In this document: piece by piece, positions 53,429-63,818 of the stretch | Position numbering within the stretch: the first letter of the stretch is position 1 | How the letters are laid out: each line of letters opens with the position of its first letter | Assembly: GCA_033764095.1 (NCBI GenBank) | Contig: JANRJF010000068.1 | Span: 8,882 to 72,881, forward strand | DNA length: 64,000 nucleotides | Direction of reading: 5' to 3' | Source: JBDTMT01 sp033764095 | Lineage (GTDB): Bacteria > Desulfobacterota > Binatia > HRBIN30 > CADEER01 | Made by a program: the position numbers and the translations under genes | The notes under the pieces: model-generated | Told to the model about the DNA's origin: nothing | The model's input: the letters and a program-made list of their open reading frames with translations, nothing else | Database searches by the model: none

Positions 53429-54310
53429 TCAGCTCGACGGCGGCGAGATCTGCCGCGGTTCAGGCGTCGGCGGCGGATCGAACAGGTCCGACAGCCGCAC
53501 GCGCCGGTAGGATTCGGGCACCTCGAAGGCGGAGGCCGGCACGTCCTCCTGCTTCACCGCGGTGGCGACCCGCTCGTAGCCGCCGGCCAGGTGGTGCACG
53601 ATATTGCGCAGGACGAAGCCGCGCTCGATCATGCTGCGGTACTGCGCATCGTGGTAGAGCGCGTTGTACTGCTTGGCGGACTTGCCCATCATCGCCGCGC
53701 CGGTCGTCTCCTGCTGCGCCAGGAAGCGGGCCGCGTCGAGATCGGCCGACACGTTCAGGCCGGTGGCCAGCCACAGCTCCTGGAAGAGCTCGCCGTCGAC
53801 CTTCACCTCGAACTTCTCGGTGTCGTAGCCGGCGATCTTCTCGTGCTGCCCGGTGCTGGTGATCGACACCGGCAGTTGCTTGGCCTGCTCGAGGGCCTCC
53901 TTCTCCTTCCGCGCGACGCGCTCCTTGTGCGACTCGTCGCCGCGCTCGGCAGCCTTGTTCTTCATCTTCTCCGACATGCCCATCGCGGCGACGCGGTCGC
54001 TCATCACCTGCTTCCTGTGCGCCGACATCTCGCTGACGTAGTCGTTGACCGGGCCGCCCCAGAACGTCTGCTTGCGCGGGTTGAGCAGGGTGAACCGATC
54101 GGTGGCGTAGTCGGTGATCGTCACCACATCCGGCTGTTGCATGCGCACCTTGTTGCCGCTGATCGACTGGACGGCCGGCTGCGTCGCCATGCGCTCGCCC
54201 CTGGCGTTCACCGCCGTCGTATTCCAGTCGATGACCCACCCGGCCTGCGCCGCCACCGGCAGCAGCAGCGAGCCCAGCCCCAAGAACGCCCTGCAAATCG
54301 CGCGCGACAT
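53429..54310 (-). CDS. Exported DUF4412-like protein
   Basis: A 293-residue precursor with a signal peptide (cleavage near AQA, residue 24). The mature part has GWVIDWNTTA, KVRMQQPDVVTITDYATDRFTLLNP, which resembles the DUF4412 pattern of a beta-rich lipocalin/LolA-like domain. A charged helical insert (about residues 100-145, EKMKNKAAERGDESHKER) divides it and is unusual. Its function is unknown; an extracytoplasmic binding role is the likeliest. The ATG at 54310 is chosen; GGAGG lies about 10 bases upstream. Confidence 0.65.
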   Translation of the reverse strand: MSRAICRAFLGLGSLLLPVAAQAGWVIDWNTTAVNARGERMATQPAVQSISGNKVRMQQPDVVTITDYATDRFTLLNPRKQTFWGGPVNDYVSEMSAHRKQVMSDRVAAMGMSEKMKNKAAERGDESHKERVARKEKEALEQAKQLPVSITSTGQHEKIAGYDTEKFEVKVDGELFQELWLATGLNVSADLDAARFLAQQETTGAAMMGKSAKQYNALYHDAQYRSMIERGFVLRNIVHHLAGGYERVATAVKQEDVPASAFEVPESYRRVRLSDLFDPPPTPEPRQISPPSS

Positions 54311-54381
54311 CAACACCGTCCTCCACTCAATGATGACCGGCGACTCTAAAGGTGGGTGCTCGGCAAGTCAATTTTCGCGCT

Positions 54382-55251
54382 TCAGCGCAACGCGCTGGCC
54401 TGGCCGACGATCGTCTTGGTGCCGTCGTCCTTGGCGCACCACACATCGACCGGCACGCGCCAGCGACTCCCCTCGCGGATCGGCTCGCGCGCGCTGCCGC
54501 CGGTGCTGATCGCCTCCTCGCCCCAGAGGACGTTGACCAGGCTCACCTGCAGTTGTCCGCCGGCCAGCCAGCCGAGCCCGAAGGCGCGCGTCATCAGCTC
54601 CGAGATCAGGCAGATCGAGAGCATGCCCTGCACCACCACGTCGGGGAATCCGAGCGCCCGCGCCATCTCGCGGTCGGTGTGGTAGTTCTTCACCGGACCG
54701 GAGAAGGCCTCGCACATCGCCAGCGAGACGACGCGACGGAACTCGGGCAGCGCCGCGCCGCCGGGCGCGATCTCGAAGCGGCGTTCGCTGCGCTGCTCGC
54801 GTGACTTGTCGAGCACGATCTCGTCGGCCGGGATGTCGGCGAGGAAGCTCTGATGGGTGCGGCTGCGCTGCAGCCAGCGGCCGTCGTCGTCGGTGATCAG
54901 GATCTCGTTGACGATGTAGTCGCGGTCGCGCTTGCGATAGCGCGAGACCACGGTCGAGCGCGTGCGCACCGCCTGGCCGAGCGGCATCGGCGCGAACAGC
55001 TCCCACTCCTGCTTGGCGTGCAGGTTGCCGATCAGGTTGGGTAGGTACCAGCCGAGGTCGCGGTAGACCTCGGAGTGGTAGAGCAACGCCGGCGCGAACG
55101 GGCCACCGGCGGTCGTCTCGCGGTACAGCGGGTGCGAGTCGCCGGTGCCGGCGGCGTAGTGGGCGACGTCCGCCGCGCTCGGGATGGTGCGGCGGCCGCC
55201 GAGATCGCGGCCGACGTAGACCTCGCCAGGGGCGTAACCGAGTGCGTCCAT
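54382..55251 (-). CDS. MaoC-like double-hotdog hydratase
   Basis: A 289-residue protein. The N-terminal half has SAADVAHYAAGTGDSHPLY, the catalytic Asp/His motif of MaoC/R-specific enoyl-CoA hydratases, and the C-terminal half has a second, more degenerate hotdog with NYHTDREMARALGFPD and VVQGMLSICL. The FAS1-type dehydratase layout suggests action on enoyl-acyl thioesters. ATG 55251 directly follows a GTG at 55254, and neither has a good ribosome site. It diverges from the membrane-anchored helical protein. Confidence 0.8.
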   Translation of the reverse strand: MDALGYAPGEVYVGRDLGGRRTIPSAADVAHYAAGTGDSHPLYRETTAGGPFAPALLYHSEVYRDLGWYLPNLIGNLHAKQEWELFAPMPLGQAVRTRSTVVSRYRKRDRDYIVNEILITDDDGRWLQRSRTHQSFLADIPADEIVLDKSREQRSERRFEIAPGGAALPEFRRVVSLAMCEAFSGPVKNYHTDREMARALGFPDVVVQGMLSICLISELMTRAFGLGWLAGGQLQVSLVNVLWGEEAISTGGSAREPIREGSRWRVPVDVWCAKDDGTKTIVGQASALR

Positions 55252-55349
55252 CACCGCGGACCATAGGGAAGCGGCGCCGGCGGCGTCAACGCGCGCCGGC
55301 GGTTGCGAGTCGCCGCGCCGCCGCGCTAGGTCTCTCGCAGTCGCTCGCC

Positions 55350-55880
55350 ATGCTCACGCTGATCGGAGTCGCCGTCGTCGCCGTGTCCGTCGGCGTGCTG
55401 GCGTACCTCGGCAGTCTCCTGTGGGGCGCCGCGCGCGGGCCGCTCGGGGCCTATCTCGAGCGCCAGCAGTTCGAGCGCCATGTCGCGCGCGCGCAGCGCG
55501 GCGACCGCCTGCTGCGCGAGGGCGATCTGGGCGGCGCGCTGGCCGAGTTCGAGGCGGCGCTCTACCCGCATCCGCCGCACGCCGCGGCGATGGCCCGCGC
55601 GGTCGCCAACCACCATACCGGCCTGCTCAGTCGGCTGATGGCGGCGGCCGACTCGGTGCAGGGGCAGCGGGTGCGGCTGATCTCGCTCGCCAAGGCGGAT
55701 CGCCTGTTCCACGAACGCGCCGCGCTGCAGCAGCGCTACGTCGCCCTGCGCCAGAGTGGCTCGCGCCAGCGCCTGCGGCAGCTGGAGCAGGACTTCCGCG
55801 CCAACACCCGCGAACTGCGCGCGACGCTGAGCGCCTTGAGCGCCGAAATTGCGACCACGCGTGCGGTTCGCTACCACTGA
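55350..55880 (+). CDS. Membrane-anchored helical protein, unknown
   Basis: A 176-residue protein with one N-terminal membrane helix (residues 2-24), then long helices including a TPR-like segment (RGDRLLREGDLGGALAEFEA) and a likely coiled coil (QRLRQLEQDFRANTRELRAT). The protein is probably tethered to the inner membrane with a cytoplasmic or periplasmic helical part. It ends 6 bases before the inositol-phosphatase-family gene in the same direction and is likely in one operon. No family is recognised. Confidence 0.7.
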   Translation: MLTLIGVAVVAVSVGVLAYLGSLLWGAARGPLGAYLERQQFERHVARAQRGDRLLREGDLGGALAEFEAALYPHPPHAAAMARAVANHHTGLLSRLMAAADSVQGQRVRLISLAKADRLFHERAALQQRYVALRQSGSRQRLRQLEQDFRANTRELRATLSALSAEIATTRAVRYH

Positions 55881-55886
55881 CCGACC

Positions 55887-56684
55887 ATGTGGGCGAGAGA
55901 GCTTGAGGTGGCGGTCGCGGCCGCGCGCGAGGCCGGTCGGGTCGTCAAGGAAGTCTACGAGCAGCCGTTCGAGGTGCGCGAGAAGTCGCACGACAATCCG
56001 GTCACCGAGGCCGATCTGCGCGCCAACGCGGTCATTCAGCGGCACATACAAGACGCCTTCCCGACCGACGGCTGGCTCTCCGAGGAGACCGGCGATTCGA
56101 GTGCGCGGCTGGCGTGCCGGCGCACTTGGATCATCGATCCGCTCGACGGCACCAAGGAGTTCACCCAGCACATTCCGGAGTTCTGCATCTGCATCGCGTT
56201 GGTCGACGACGGCGATCCGGTGGTCGGCGTCGAGTACAACCCGATCACCGACGAGCTGTTCGCCGCCGCGCGCGGGCACGGCATCACGGTCAACGGGGTG
56301 TCGGTGCGCCCGACCGCGACGGCCGACGTCGCGCAGGCGCGGGTGCTGGCCAGTCGCTCGGAAGACAAGCGCGGTGAGTGGGATGCGTACAAGTCGCGCA
56401 TGCGTGTCGAGCTCACCGGGTCGGTTGCATTCAAGCTGGCGCTGATCGCCGCCGGCCGCGCCGACGGCACCTTCAGCCTGACGCCGAAGCACGAGTGGGA
56501 CGTCTGCGCCGGCGCCGCGCTGATCCTCGAAGCCGGCGGGCGGATCACCGACTGCCACGGCCTGCCGCTGCGCTTCAATCAGACGCAGAAGCCGTTGCTC
56601 CCCGGCATCATTGCCACCAACGCAGCGCTGTTCGAGCCGATCCGCGCCGTGATCGCCGAGGTCGAGCCGACGCGCAAGCCCTAG
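55887..56684 (+). CDS. Inositol monophosphatase family (CysQ/HisN-like)
   Basis: A 265-residue, Mg-dependent phosphatase. Metal-binding motifs are EETGD, WIIDPLDGTKEF and HEWDVCAGAAL, the standard IMPase set. The DPLDGTKEF wording is closest to CysQ-type 3'(2'),5'-bisphosphate nucleotidases, but activity on inositol phosphate is possible, which would complete the pathway from the Ino1-like enzyme at 41.1-42.4 kb. The ATG at 55887 is used. Its TAG shares CTAG with the stop of the convergent GDPD gene. Confidence 0.88.
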   Translation: MWARELEVAVAAAREAGRVVKEVYEQPFEVREKSHDNPVTEADLRANAVIQRHIQDAFPTDGWLSEETGDSSARLACRRTWIIDPLDGTKEFTQHIPEFCICIALVDDGDPVVGVEYNPITDELFAAARGHGITVNGVSVRPTATADVAQARVLASRSEDKRGEWDAYKSRMRVELTGSVAFKLALIAAGRADGTFSLTPKHEWDVCAGAALILEAGGRITDCHGLPLRFNQTQKPLLPGIIATNAALFEPIRAVIAEVEPTRKP

Positions 56685-57475
56685 CCGCGGCGGGCGCGCG
56701 CCGCGCTGGCGACCAGCCCGGGCAGGTCGGACATCACGCCGTCGACGCCGAGGTCGAAGAGGCGCGCGATCTCGGCGGCGTCGTTCACCGCCCAGACGTG
56801 CACCTCCATGCCGGCGCGATGCGCGGCGGCGACGAACGCCGGGGTGACGATCTCGATGCCCTCGAAAGCGGCCGGCACCTGGAGCGCGCGGCCGGGCGCG
56901 ACGTAGTCGTCCCAGGCATCGGTGGCGACCCGCTCCATGAAGTGCCACACGTCGCCGACGCTCATGCCGGTCGCCACCCGATCGCCGACCGCGGCGCGGA
57001 TGTCGGTCATGATCGCGTCGTGCTCGGCGGCGAGCAGCGTGCGATCGAGCGCGCCGGCGGCGCGCAGCACGGCGAGCACCGGCGCGACGATCGCCGGCGC
57101 CCCCTGCTTGATCTCGATGTTGAGGCATTGGGCCGGGAAGGCGGTCAGCACCTCGGCCAGGCGCGGCACGCGCACGCCCTGACCGCGATAGGGAAAGTGA
57201 CGGCCGTCGGGAGTGAACTGCCAACCGGCGTCGAGCGCCGCGACCGCCGCCCAGGCGTGCTCGGACACGGGCCCGCTGCCGCTGGTGGTGCGGTCGAGCT
57301 CGGCGTCGTGCAGGACGACGATCTCGCCGTCGCGTGTCGCGTGCACGTCGAGCTCCAGGTAGTCGGCGCCGAGCGCCACCGCGAGGGCGAACGACGGCAA
57401 CGTGTTCTCCGGCGCGACGCCACAGGCGCCGCGGTGACCGAAGACGCGCGGGCGCGGCGCGGCGAAGTAGCGCAC
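56681..57475 (-). CDS. Glycerophosphodiester phosphodiesterase
   Basis: A 264-residue TIM-barrel enzyme: HRGACGVAPENT (catalytic His), LELDVHATRDGEIVVLHD with Glu/Asp metal ligands and the second catalytic His, then LNIEIKQG and a final VWAVND strand followed by DGVMSDLP. It splits glycerophosphodiesters into glycerol 3-phosphate and an alcohol. There is no signal peptide, so it is cytosolic. It starts with GTG 57475. The M23 peptidase start is on the far side of a 7-base gap. Confidence 0.9.
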   Translation of the reverse strand: MRYFAAPRPRVFGHRGACGVAPENTLPSFALAVALGADYLELDVHATRDGEIVVLHDAELDRTTSGSGPVSEHAWAAVAALDAGWQFTPDGRHFPYRGQGVRVPRLAEVLTAFPAQCLNIEIKQGAPAIVAPVLAVLRAAGALDRTLLAAEHDAIMTDIRAAVGDRVATGMSVGDVWHFMERVATDAWDDYVAPGRALQVPAAFEGIEIVTPAFVAAAHRAGMEVHVWAVNDAAEIARLFDLGVDGVMSDLPGLVASAARARRG

Positions 57476-57482
57476 GGCCGAC

Positions 57483-58832
57483 TCAGAAGGTCAGCGTGAT
57501 CGGGCCGACGCGACCGGCGAGCGCCAGGGGCGAGACGCCGGTCTCCGGCGCGGTCGGCGCCGCCGGCGAACCGGGGATGGCGCGCAGCCGCGCCTGCAAC
57601 TGGCGGCGCGCGCGCGCGAAGACGTCGGGACTGACGGCGGCCGCGAGCTGCGCCGGGTACTGGATCGACAGCGGGTCGACGTATTCGCCGCGCTCGAAGA
57701 TGGCGAAGTGCAGATGCGGGCCGGTCGCCAGGCCGCTCTGCCCGACCCACCCGAGCAGCTGACCACGCGCGATGCGCGCGCCGTTGGCGACGCCCGGCGC
57801 GATGCCCTGCAGGTGCGCGTACGCGGACACGAGCTCGTCGCCGTGGTCGAGCTCGATGTAGGTGCCGAAGCCGTTCTTCACGCCGGCGAAGCGCACCGCG
57901 CCGGGGCCGATGGCGCGCACCGGCGTGCCGGCCGGGGCGGCGAAATCGACGCCGTGATGCGGGCGGTTGGTGGCCAGGATCGGATGGAAGCGCGCCTCGG
58001 AAAAGGCGGAGGAGATGCGCGTGAACTCGAGCGGGAAGCGCAGCGGCGCGCCGTCCAGCTGGCGGCCCTGGTCGTCGACGTAGACGCCGGCCTCGCCGTC
58101 CTCTTCGGGCGCGATCCAGTAGGCGGAGGCGCTGTCGGCGCGCCCGGCGTACTCGACCGCCAGCACGCGGCCGGGGCGCAACGGCCGTCCGTCGAGCGTC
58201 GTGCGCTGCTCCCACAATACCTGGAAGCGATCGCCGCGGTGCAGGTCGGCTTTGAAGTCGAGCCGCCAGCTCAACAGATCGACGAGCTGCGAGGTCACCG
58301 CGTCGGGAATTCCAGCGCGCATCGCCGCATCCGGGAAGCTGCGGCCGACGCTACCGCGCGCCCCGACGCTGCGCACCCGCACCGGCTGCGGTTCGCGCCG
58401 CGCCTTCAGCCGGCCGGCGTTGCCGCGCTCGACCGCCAGCCGATCCTCGCCGTCGAGGTCGTAGCGCAACGCTACCAGGCGACCGCGCGCGTCGAGCTCC
58501 AGGCGCAGCGCGCGTCCGGCGACCAGGCGGGCGAGATCGACCACCGGTCGCGCCGCGCGCCGCCAGCGCGCGATCTCGTCGCTGGCGATGCCGTTCGCGG
58601 CGAGCAGCGCCGCGAAGCTGTCGCTCGGCGTGACGAGATGCACGACGCTGCGCACGCTGCCGGCGCGATCGCCGGCGGTGGCGCGCGGCAGCGCCGCGGC
58701 GCACACCGGCACCAACAGCATCGCGCCGATGACGACCTGCGCCGCGCGCGGCAGCACGCCCCTCCGCGCACTACACACGCCGGCCGCCGGGATGGTTCGG
58801 AACCACCCGTTCCCCCGCAGCCTCACTCGCAT
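57483..58832 (-). CDS. M23 (MepM-like) peptidoglycan endopeptidase
   Basis: A 449-residue exported protein with a membrane segment or signal (about residues 30-50), a LysM/OapA-like region (VHLVTPSDSFAALLAANG), a second beta domain, and the M23 domain. Zinc ligands are intact in HHGVDFAAP (near 292) and HLHF (near 371). It cuts cross-links in peptidoglycan, typically for growth. The start at ATG 58832 is chosen; the frame continues upstream without a signal. It diverges from mltG, another wall enzyme, which supports the role. Confidence 0.87.
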   Translation of the reverse strand: MRVRLRGNGWFRTIPAAGVCSARRGVLPRAAQVVIGAMLLVPVCAAALPRATAGDRAGSVRSVVHLVTPSDSFAALLAANGIASDEIARWRRAARPVVDLARLVAGRALRLELDARGRLVALRYDLDGEDRLAVERGNAGRLKARREPQPVRVRSVGARGSVGRSFPDAAMRAGIPDAVTSQLVDLLSWRLDFKADLHRGDRFQVLWEQRTTLDGRPLRPGRVLAVEYAGRADSASAYWIAPEEDGEAGVYVDDQGRQLDGAPLRFPLEFTRISSAFSEARFHPILATNRPHHGVDFAAPAGTPVRAIGPGAVRFAGVKNGFGTYIELDHGDELVSAYAHLQGIAPGVANGARIARGQLLGWVGQSGLATGPHLHFAIFERGEYVDPLSIQYPAQLAAAVSPDVFARARRQLQARLRAIPGSPAAPTAPETGVSPLALAGRVGPITLTF

Positions 58833-58939
58833 TTTGTGTGCCGGGACCCTGCCCGAGATCGCCGGCGGGGTCAAGAAACTTTGCCCGCGCCGGATGCGGC
58901 TGGTAGACGGGCCGCGATGGCGCGACGAGAGCCGCTCTG

Positions 58940-59944
58940 ATGCGACGTGCGCTCGTCTGGTGCGGCGGCGTCGCGTTGCTGCTCGCCGCGGTGGCGGCGG
59001 GGGGTGCGTGGTGGGCGTGGCGCGCGCTGCACACGCCGGTCGCGCCCACGGCGCCGGGCATGGTGGTGGTGGTGCCGTCGGGGGAATCGTTTCGCGCCGT
59101 GACCAATCGGCTGCACGCCGCCGGCGTGCTGCCGCATCCGTGGCTGCTGGCGGCGTGGGCGCGCCTCACCGGCCTCGACCGCTCGGTGCGCAGCGGCGAG
59201 TTCCGCTTCGACACGCCGCGCTCGCCGCTCGAGGTGCTGACGCTGTTGCAGTCCCCGACCGACAGCGGCGCGTTGGTGACCATTCCCGAGGGCCTGACGG
59301 CGGAGCAGATCGCGGCGCTGCTGGAGGAGCGCGGCTACGGCGGCCGCGACGTCTTCCGCTGCGCGATGCAGGATGCCGCGCTGCTGCTGGAATTCGCGCT
59401 GCCGGCGAGCGGCGTCGAGGGCTTCCTCTTTCCCGACACCTACGCGTTCGCGCTCGCCACCCCACCGGTCGAGATCGTGCGCACGATGCTGACGCGCTTT
59501 CGCCAGCAAGCCAACGAGCTCGCCGCGCGTCGCACCGCCGCCGGGCTGAGCGAAGTGGACATGGTGACGCTGGCCTCGGTGATCGAGAAGGAGACCGGTC
59601 AGCCGGCGGAGCGGCCGCTGATCTCGGGCGTGTTCCACAACCGCCTACGCCTCGGCATGCCGCTGCAGTCCGACCCGACCGTGCTCTACGGCCGCGGCGC
59701 CGCGCGCGGACCGATCACGCGCGCCGACCTCGCGGCCGACAATCCCTACAACACTTACGTGCACAAGGGGCTGCCGCTCGGTCCGATCGCCAACCCGGGC
59801 CGCGCGGCGTTGGAGGCGGCGATCGCCCCGACCGCCACCGACGCGCTGTACTTCGTCTCCCGCAACGACGGCTCGCACACCTTCTCCGCGACGCTCGACG
59901 CGCACAATCGCGCCGTGCGCCTCTACCAGCCCAACCGCGACTGA
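58940..59944 (+). CDS. mltG: Endolytic murein transglycosylase MltG
   Basis: A 334-residue protein with one N-terminal membrane helix (about 5-24), a LysM-like region (VVVVPSGESFRAVTNRLH) and the YceG domain. The catalytic Glu is in ASVIEKETG (near residue 215), followed by HNRLRLGMPLQSDPTV and NPYNTY. It cuts nascent glycan strands and sets their length. No strong ribosome site precedes the ATG at 58940. The M23 peptidase lies divergent, making a wall-remodelling pair. Confidence 0.92.
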   Translation: MRRALVWCGGVALLLAAVAAGGAWWAWRALHTPVAPTAPGMVVVVPSGESFRAVTNRLHAAGVLPHPWLLAAWARLTGLDRSVRSGEFRFDTPRSPLEVLTLLQSPTDSGALVTIPEGLTAEQIAALLEERGYGGRDVFRCAMQDAALLLEFALPASGVEGFLFPDTYAFALATPPVEIVRTMLTRFRQQANELAARRTAAGLSEVDMVTLASVIEKETGQPAERPLISGVFHNRLRLGMPLQSDPTVLYGRGAARGPITRADLAADNPYNTYVHKGLPLGPIANPGRAALEAAIAPTATDALYFVSRNDGSHTFSATLDAHNRAVRLYQPNRD

Positions 59945-59950
59945 CGCGGA

Positions 59951-61903
<1,953 letters not shown>

Positions 61904-61999
61904 CCGTCGCGTCTAGCGGTCGGGTGTGGACCGGGCAAGGTGGCTGGCGGCGCCTTGCACTCTCGCGATACCTCTTCTATCCGCGCCAGCGAGGCTTCA

Positions 62000-62377
62000 G
62001 TGTCGACGCTGCTGCGCATCGCCGCATTCTATTCGCTCGCCTGGGCGATCCTCCTCGCCTGCCCGGGGATGCTGCCCCCCGCGCTCGACCCGGCGGGCCG
62101 CTCGCTGGAGCTGGCGGTCATGGGAGCCAACCTCGCCTTCGCGCTCCTGTTCTGGACCGCGGCCCGGGCCCCGGAGCGGGCCCGGCCGACGCTCTACGCG
62201 GCGCTTCTGGTGTTCGGCCTGCGGGCGGCGCTGGGCACCTATGAGGTGCTCTATACGCTGGAAGGGCCCGCCGCGGTGTGGCGACTGACCGACATGGTGC
62301 TCAGCCTGGCGCTGTTCGTCGGCGTGCTGAACTCGCTGCCCGGCGTGCTCGGGGCCGACGGCAGCGACGCCGCCTGA
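62000..62377 (+). CDS. Small four-helix membrane protein, unknown
   Basis: A 125-residue protein with about four hydrophobic segments (5-20, 36-52, 65-78 and 98-112). The opening VSTLLRIAAFYSLAWAILLA is hydrophobic from the start. No family is recognised. The GTG at 62000 is the first plausible start; upstream frame is antisense of the ABC-F gene. The stop is 5 bases from the convergent Fe-S carrier gene. Confidence 0.65.
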   Translation: MSTLLRIAAFYSLAWAILLACPGMLPPALDPAGRSLELAVMGANLAFALLFWTAARAPERARPTLYAALLVFGLRAALGTYEVLYTLEGPAAVWRLTDMVLSLALFVGVLNSLPGVLGADGSDAA

Positions 62378-62382
62378 CCGGC

Positions 62383-62748
62383 TCAGGTCGAGAACGACGA
62401 GCCGCACCCGCAGGTGCGGGCGGCGTTCGGGTTCAAGAACTTGAACCCGGCGCCGTGCAGGCCGGTGACGTAGTCGAGGGTGATCCCGGCGATATGCGGC
62501 CGGCTCGCCGCGTCGACGAAGATCCGCACACCGTTCTGCTCGAACACGGCGTCATCCGCGCCCGGGGTCTCGTCGAACGACAGTTCGTACTGCATGCCCG
62601 AGCAGCCGCCGCCGGAGACGCCGACGCGCAGGCCGAAGCCGACCGCGTTTTCCTTCGCCATCGTGACCTTGACCATTTCGGCGGCCTTCTCGGTGAGGAT
62701 CACCAAGGGACCGGCAAGCGGCAGGTCGGCGGCGGTCTCGAGCGTCAT
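62383..62748 (-). CDS. A-type iron-sulfur carrier (ErpA/IscA family)
   Basis: A 121-residue HesB-fold protein. The three conserved Cys are Cys49 in GGGCSG, and Cys113 and Cys115 in the C-terminal CGCGSSF, which hold the transferred Fe-S cluster. DYVTGLHGAGFKFLNPNA is the usual A-type core. It delivers clusters to apoproteins. AAAGGAG 9 bases upstream decides the ATG at 62748; a longer start at 62793 lacks such a site. ErpA and IscA cannot be told apart here. Confidence 0.92.
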   Translation of the reverse strand: MTLETAADLPLAGPLVILTEKAAEMVKVTMAKENAVGFGLRVGVSGGGCSGMQYELSFDETPGADDAVFEQNGVRIFVDAASRPHIAGITLDYVTGLHGAGFKFLNPNAARTCGCGSSFST

Positions 62749-62857
62749 CGGCAATGCTCCTTTGGATACCGAGAAGTGAAGATTTCCAAGCACCCTGCGT
62801 CACTACCTCCGCTAACGGCGGACGGGGAGCCAGTCAAGCAACCGCCGTGGCGCAACC

Positions 62858-62887
62858 TTGAATTAGCGGGAGTCATTTGCGTATACA
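62858..62887 (+). promoter_or_regulatory. Possible gsp operon promoter
   Basis: TTGAAT (62858-62863) and TATACA (62882-62887) are 18 bases apart in an AT-rich patch just before gspC. If correct, the -10 overlaps the ATG at 62887, which would favour the in-frame ATG at 62905. Confidence 0.3.
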
Positions 62888-63792
62888 TGCGCGGTTTTCG
62901 CGACATGCCGTTCTCGCCACGATACTTGGTGGTGGTCAATCTGATTCTGCTCGCGTTGGCCGCCTATTCCGCCTCGTCCATCGTGGGAACGGCGCTCGCA
63001 GCCAGATTGATACCCCCCCCACAGGTCGATCTCGCTCCACCTCCCGCGCCCTTGACCCAGGAACCCTCCAAGCCGCAGGCCTACTACGCGCTGATTCCGA
63101 AGCGCGACATCTTCAATTCCGCCCCGCCGCCGGCGCCGGTGAAGGCGGCCGACCCGGCTCCGGTCGCCACCCAGCTCAAGCTCAAGCTGTGGGGCACGGC
63201 GGTGAACCTGACCGGCGGGTCCTACAGCATCATTGAGGACCTCGGGGCCCGGAAGCAGGGGGTGTACGGCATCAATTCGGGCGTTCCGGGCGGCGCCACG
63301 GTGAAATCGATCGAGTGGGACAAGGTCGTCCTGCTGCACAACGGCAAGGACGAGATCCTGGAGATCGAGAAGCCGACCATGGGCGGCCCGGGCAAGTCGG
63401 TGCCCGCCCAGGCGCCACCGGTGTCCCCACCCGGTGGGGCGAGCGACGGCAGCGGCATCCAGCAGACCGCCGAGAACGAGTACACGGTGCCGAAAACCGA
63501 AGTGGACAGCGCCCTGGAGAACATGAGCCAGCTGTTCACCCAGATCCGCGCCGTACCGCATTTCGAGGGCGGGGAGTCGGTCGGCTTCCGCCTGTTCGCC
63601 ATCCGCCGCGGCAGCCTGTTCGACAAGATCGGCCTCAAGAACGGCGACATCCTGCGCAGCATCAACGGCCAGGCGATGAACGATCCGAGCAAGGCGATGA
63701 ACCTGATCCAGGAACTGCGCGACACCACCAACCTGCGCGTCGAGGCGACGCGCAACCAACAGCCCGTGACGCTCACCTACAACATCCAGTGA
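62887..63792 (+). CDS. gspC: Type II secretion protein GspC
   Basis: A 301-residue inner-membrane protein. It has an N-terminal membrane helix (about residues 13-36), the HR domain (LKLWGTAVNLTGGSYSIIED), a Gly/Pro-rich linker and a C-terminal PDZ domain (GFRLFAIRRGSLFDKIGLKN then GDILRSINGQ). GspC links the inner-membrane platform to the GspD secretin and helps select substrates. Either ATG 62887 or ATG 62905 may be the start. It opens a gsp operon that runs out of the window. Confidence 0.9.
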   Translation: MRGFRDMPFSPRYLVVVNLILLALAAYSASSIVGTALAARLIPPPQVDLAPPPAPLTQEPSKPQAYYALIPKRDIFNSAPPPAPVKAADPAPVATQLKLKLWGTAVNLTGGSYSIIEDLGARKQGVYGINSGVPGGATVKSIEWDKVVLLHNGKDEILEIEKPTMGGPGKSVPAQAPPVSPPGGASDGSGIQQTAENEYTVPKTEVDSALENMSQLFTQIRAVPHFEGGESVGFRLFAIRRGSLFDKIGLKNGDILRSINGQAMNDPSKAMNLIQELRDTTNLRVEATRNQQPVTLTYNIQ

Positions 63793-63818
63793 GCCGAGCC
63801 CCAGCCGTGCGAGGATCT

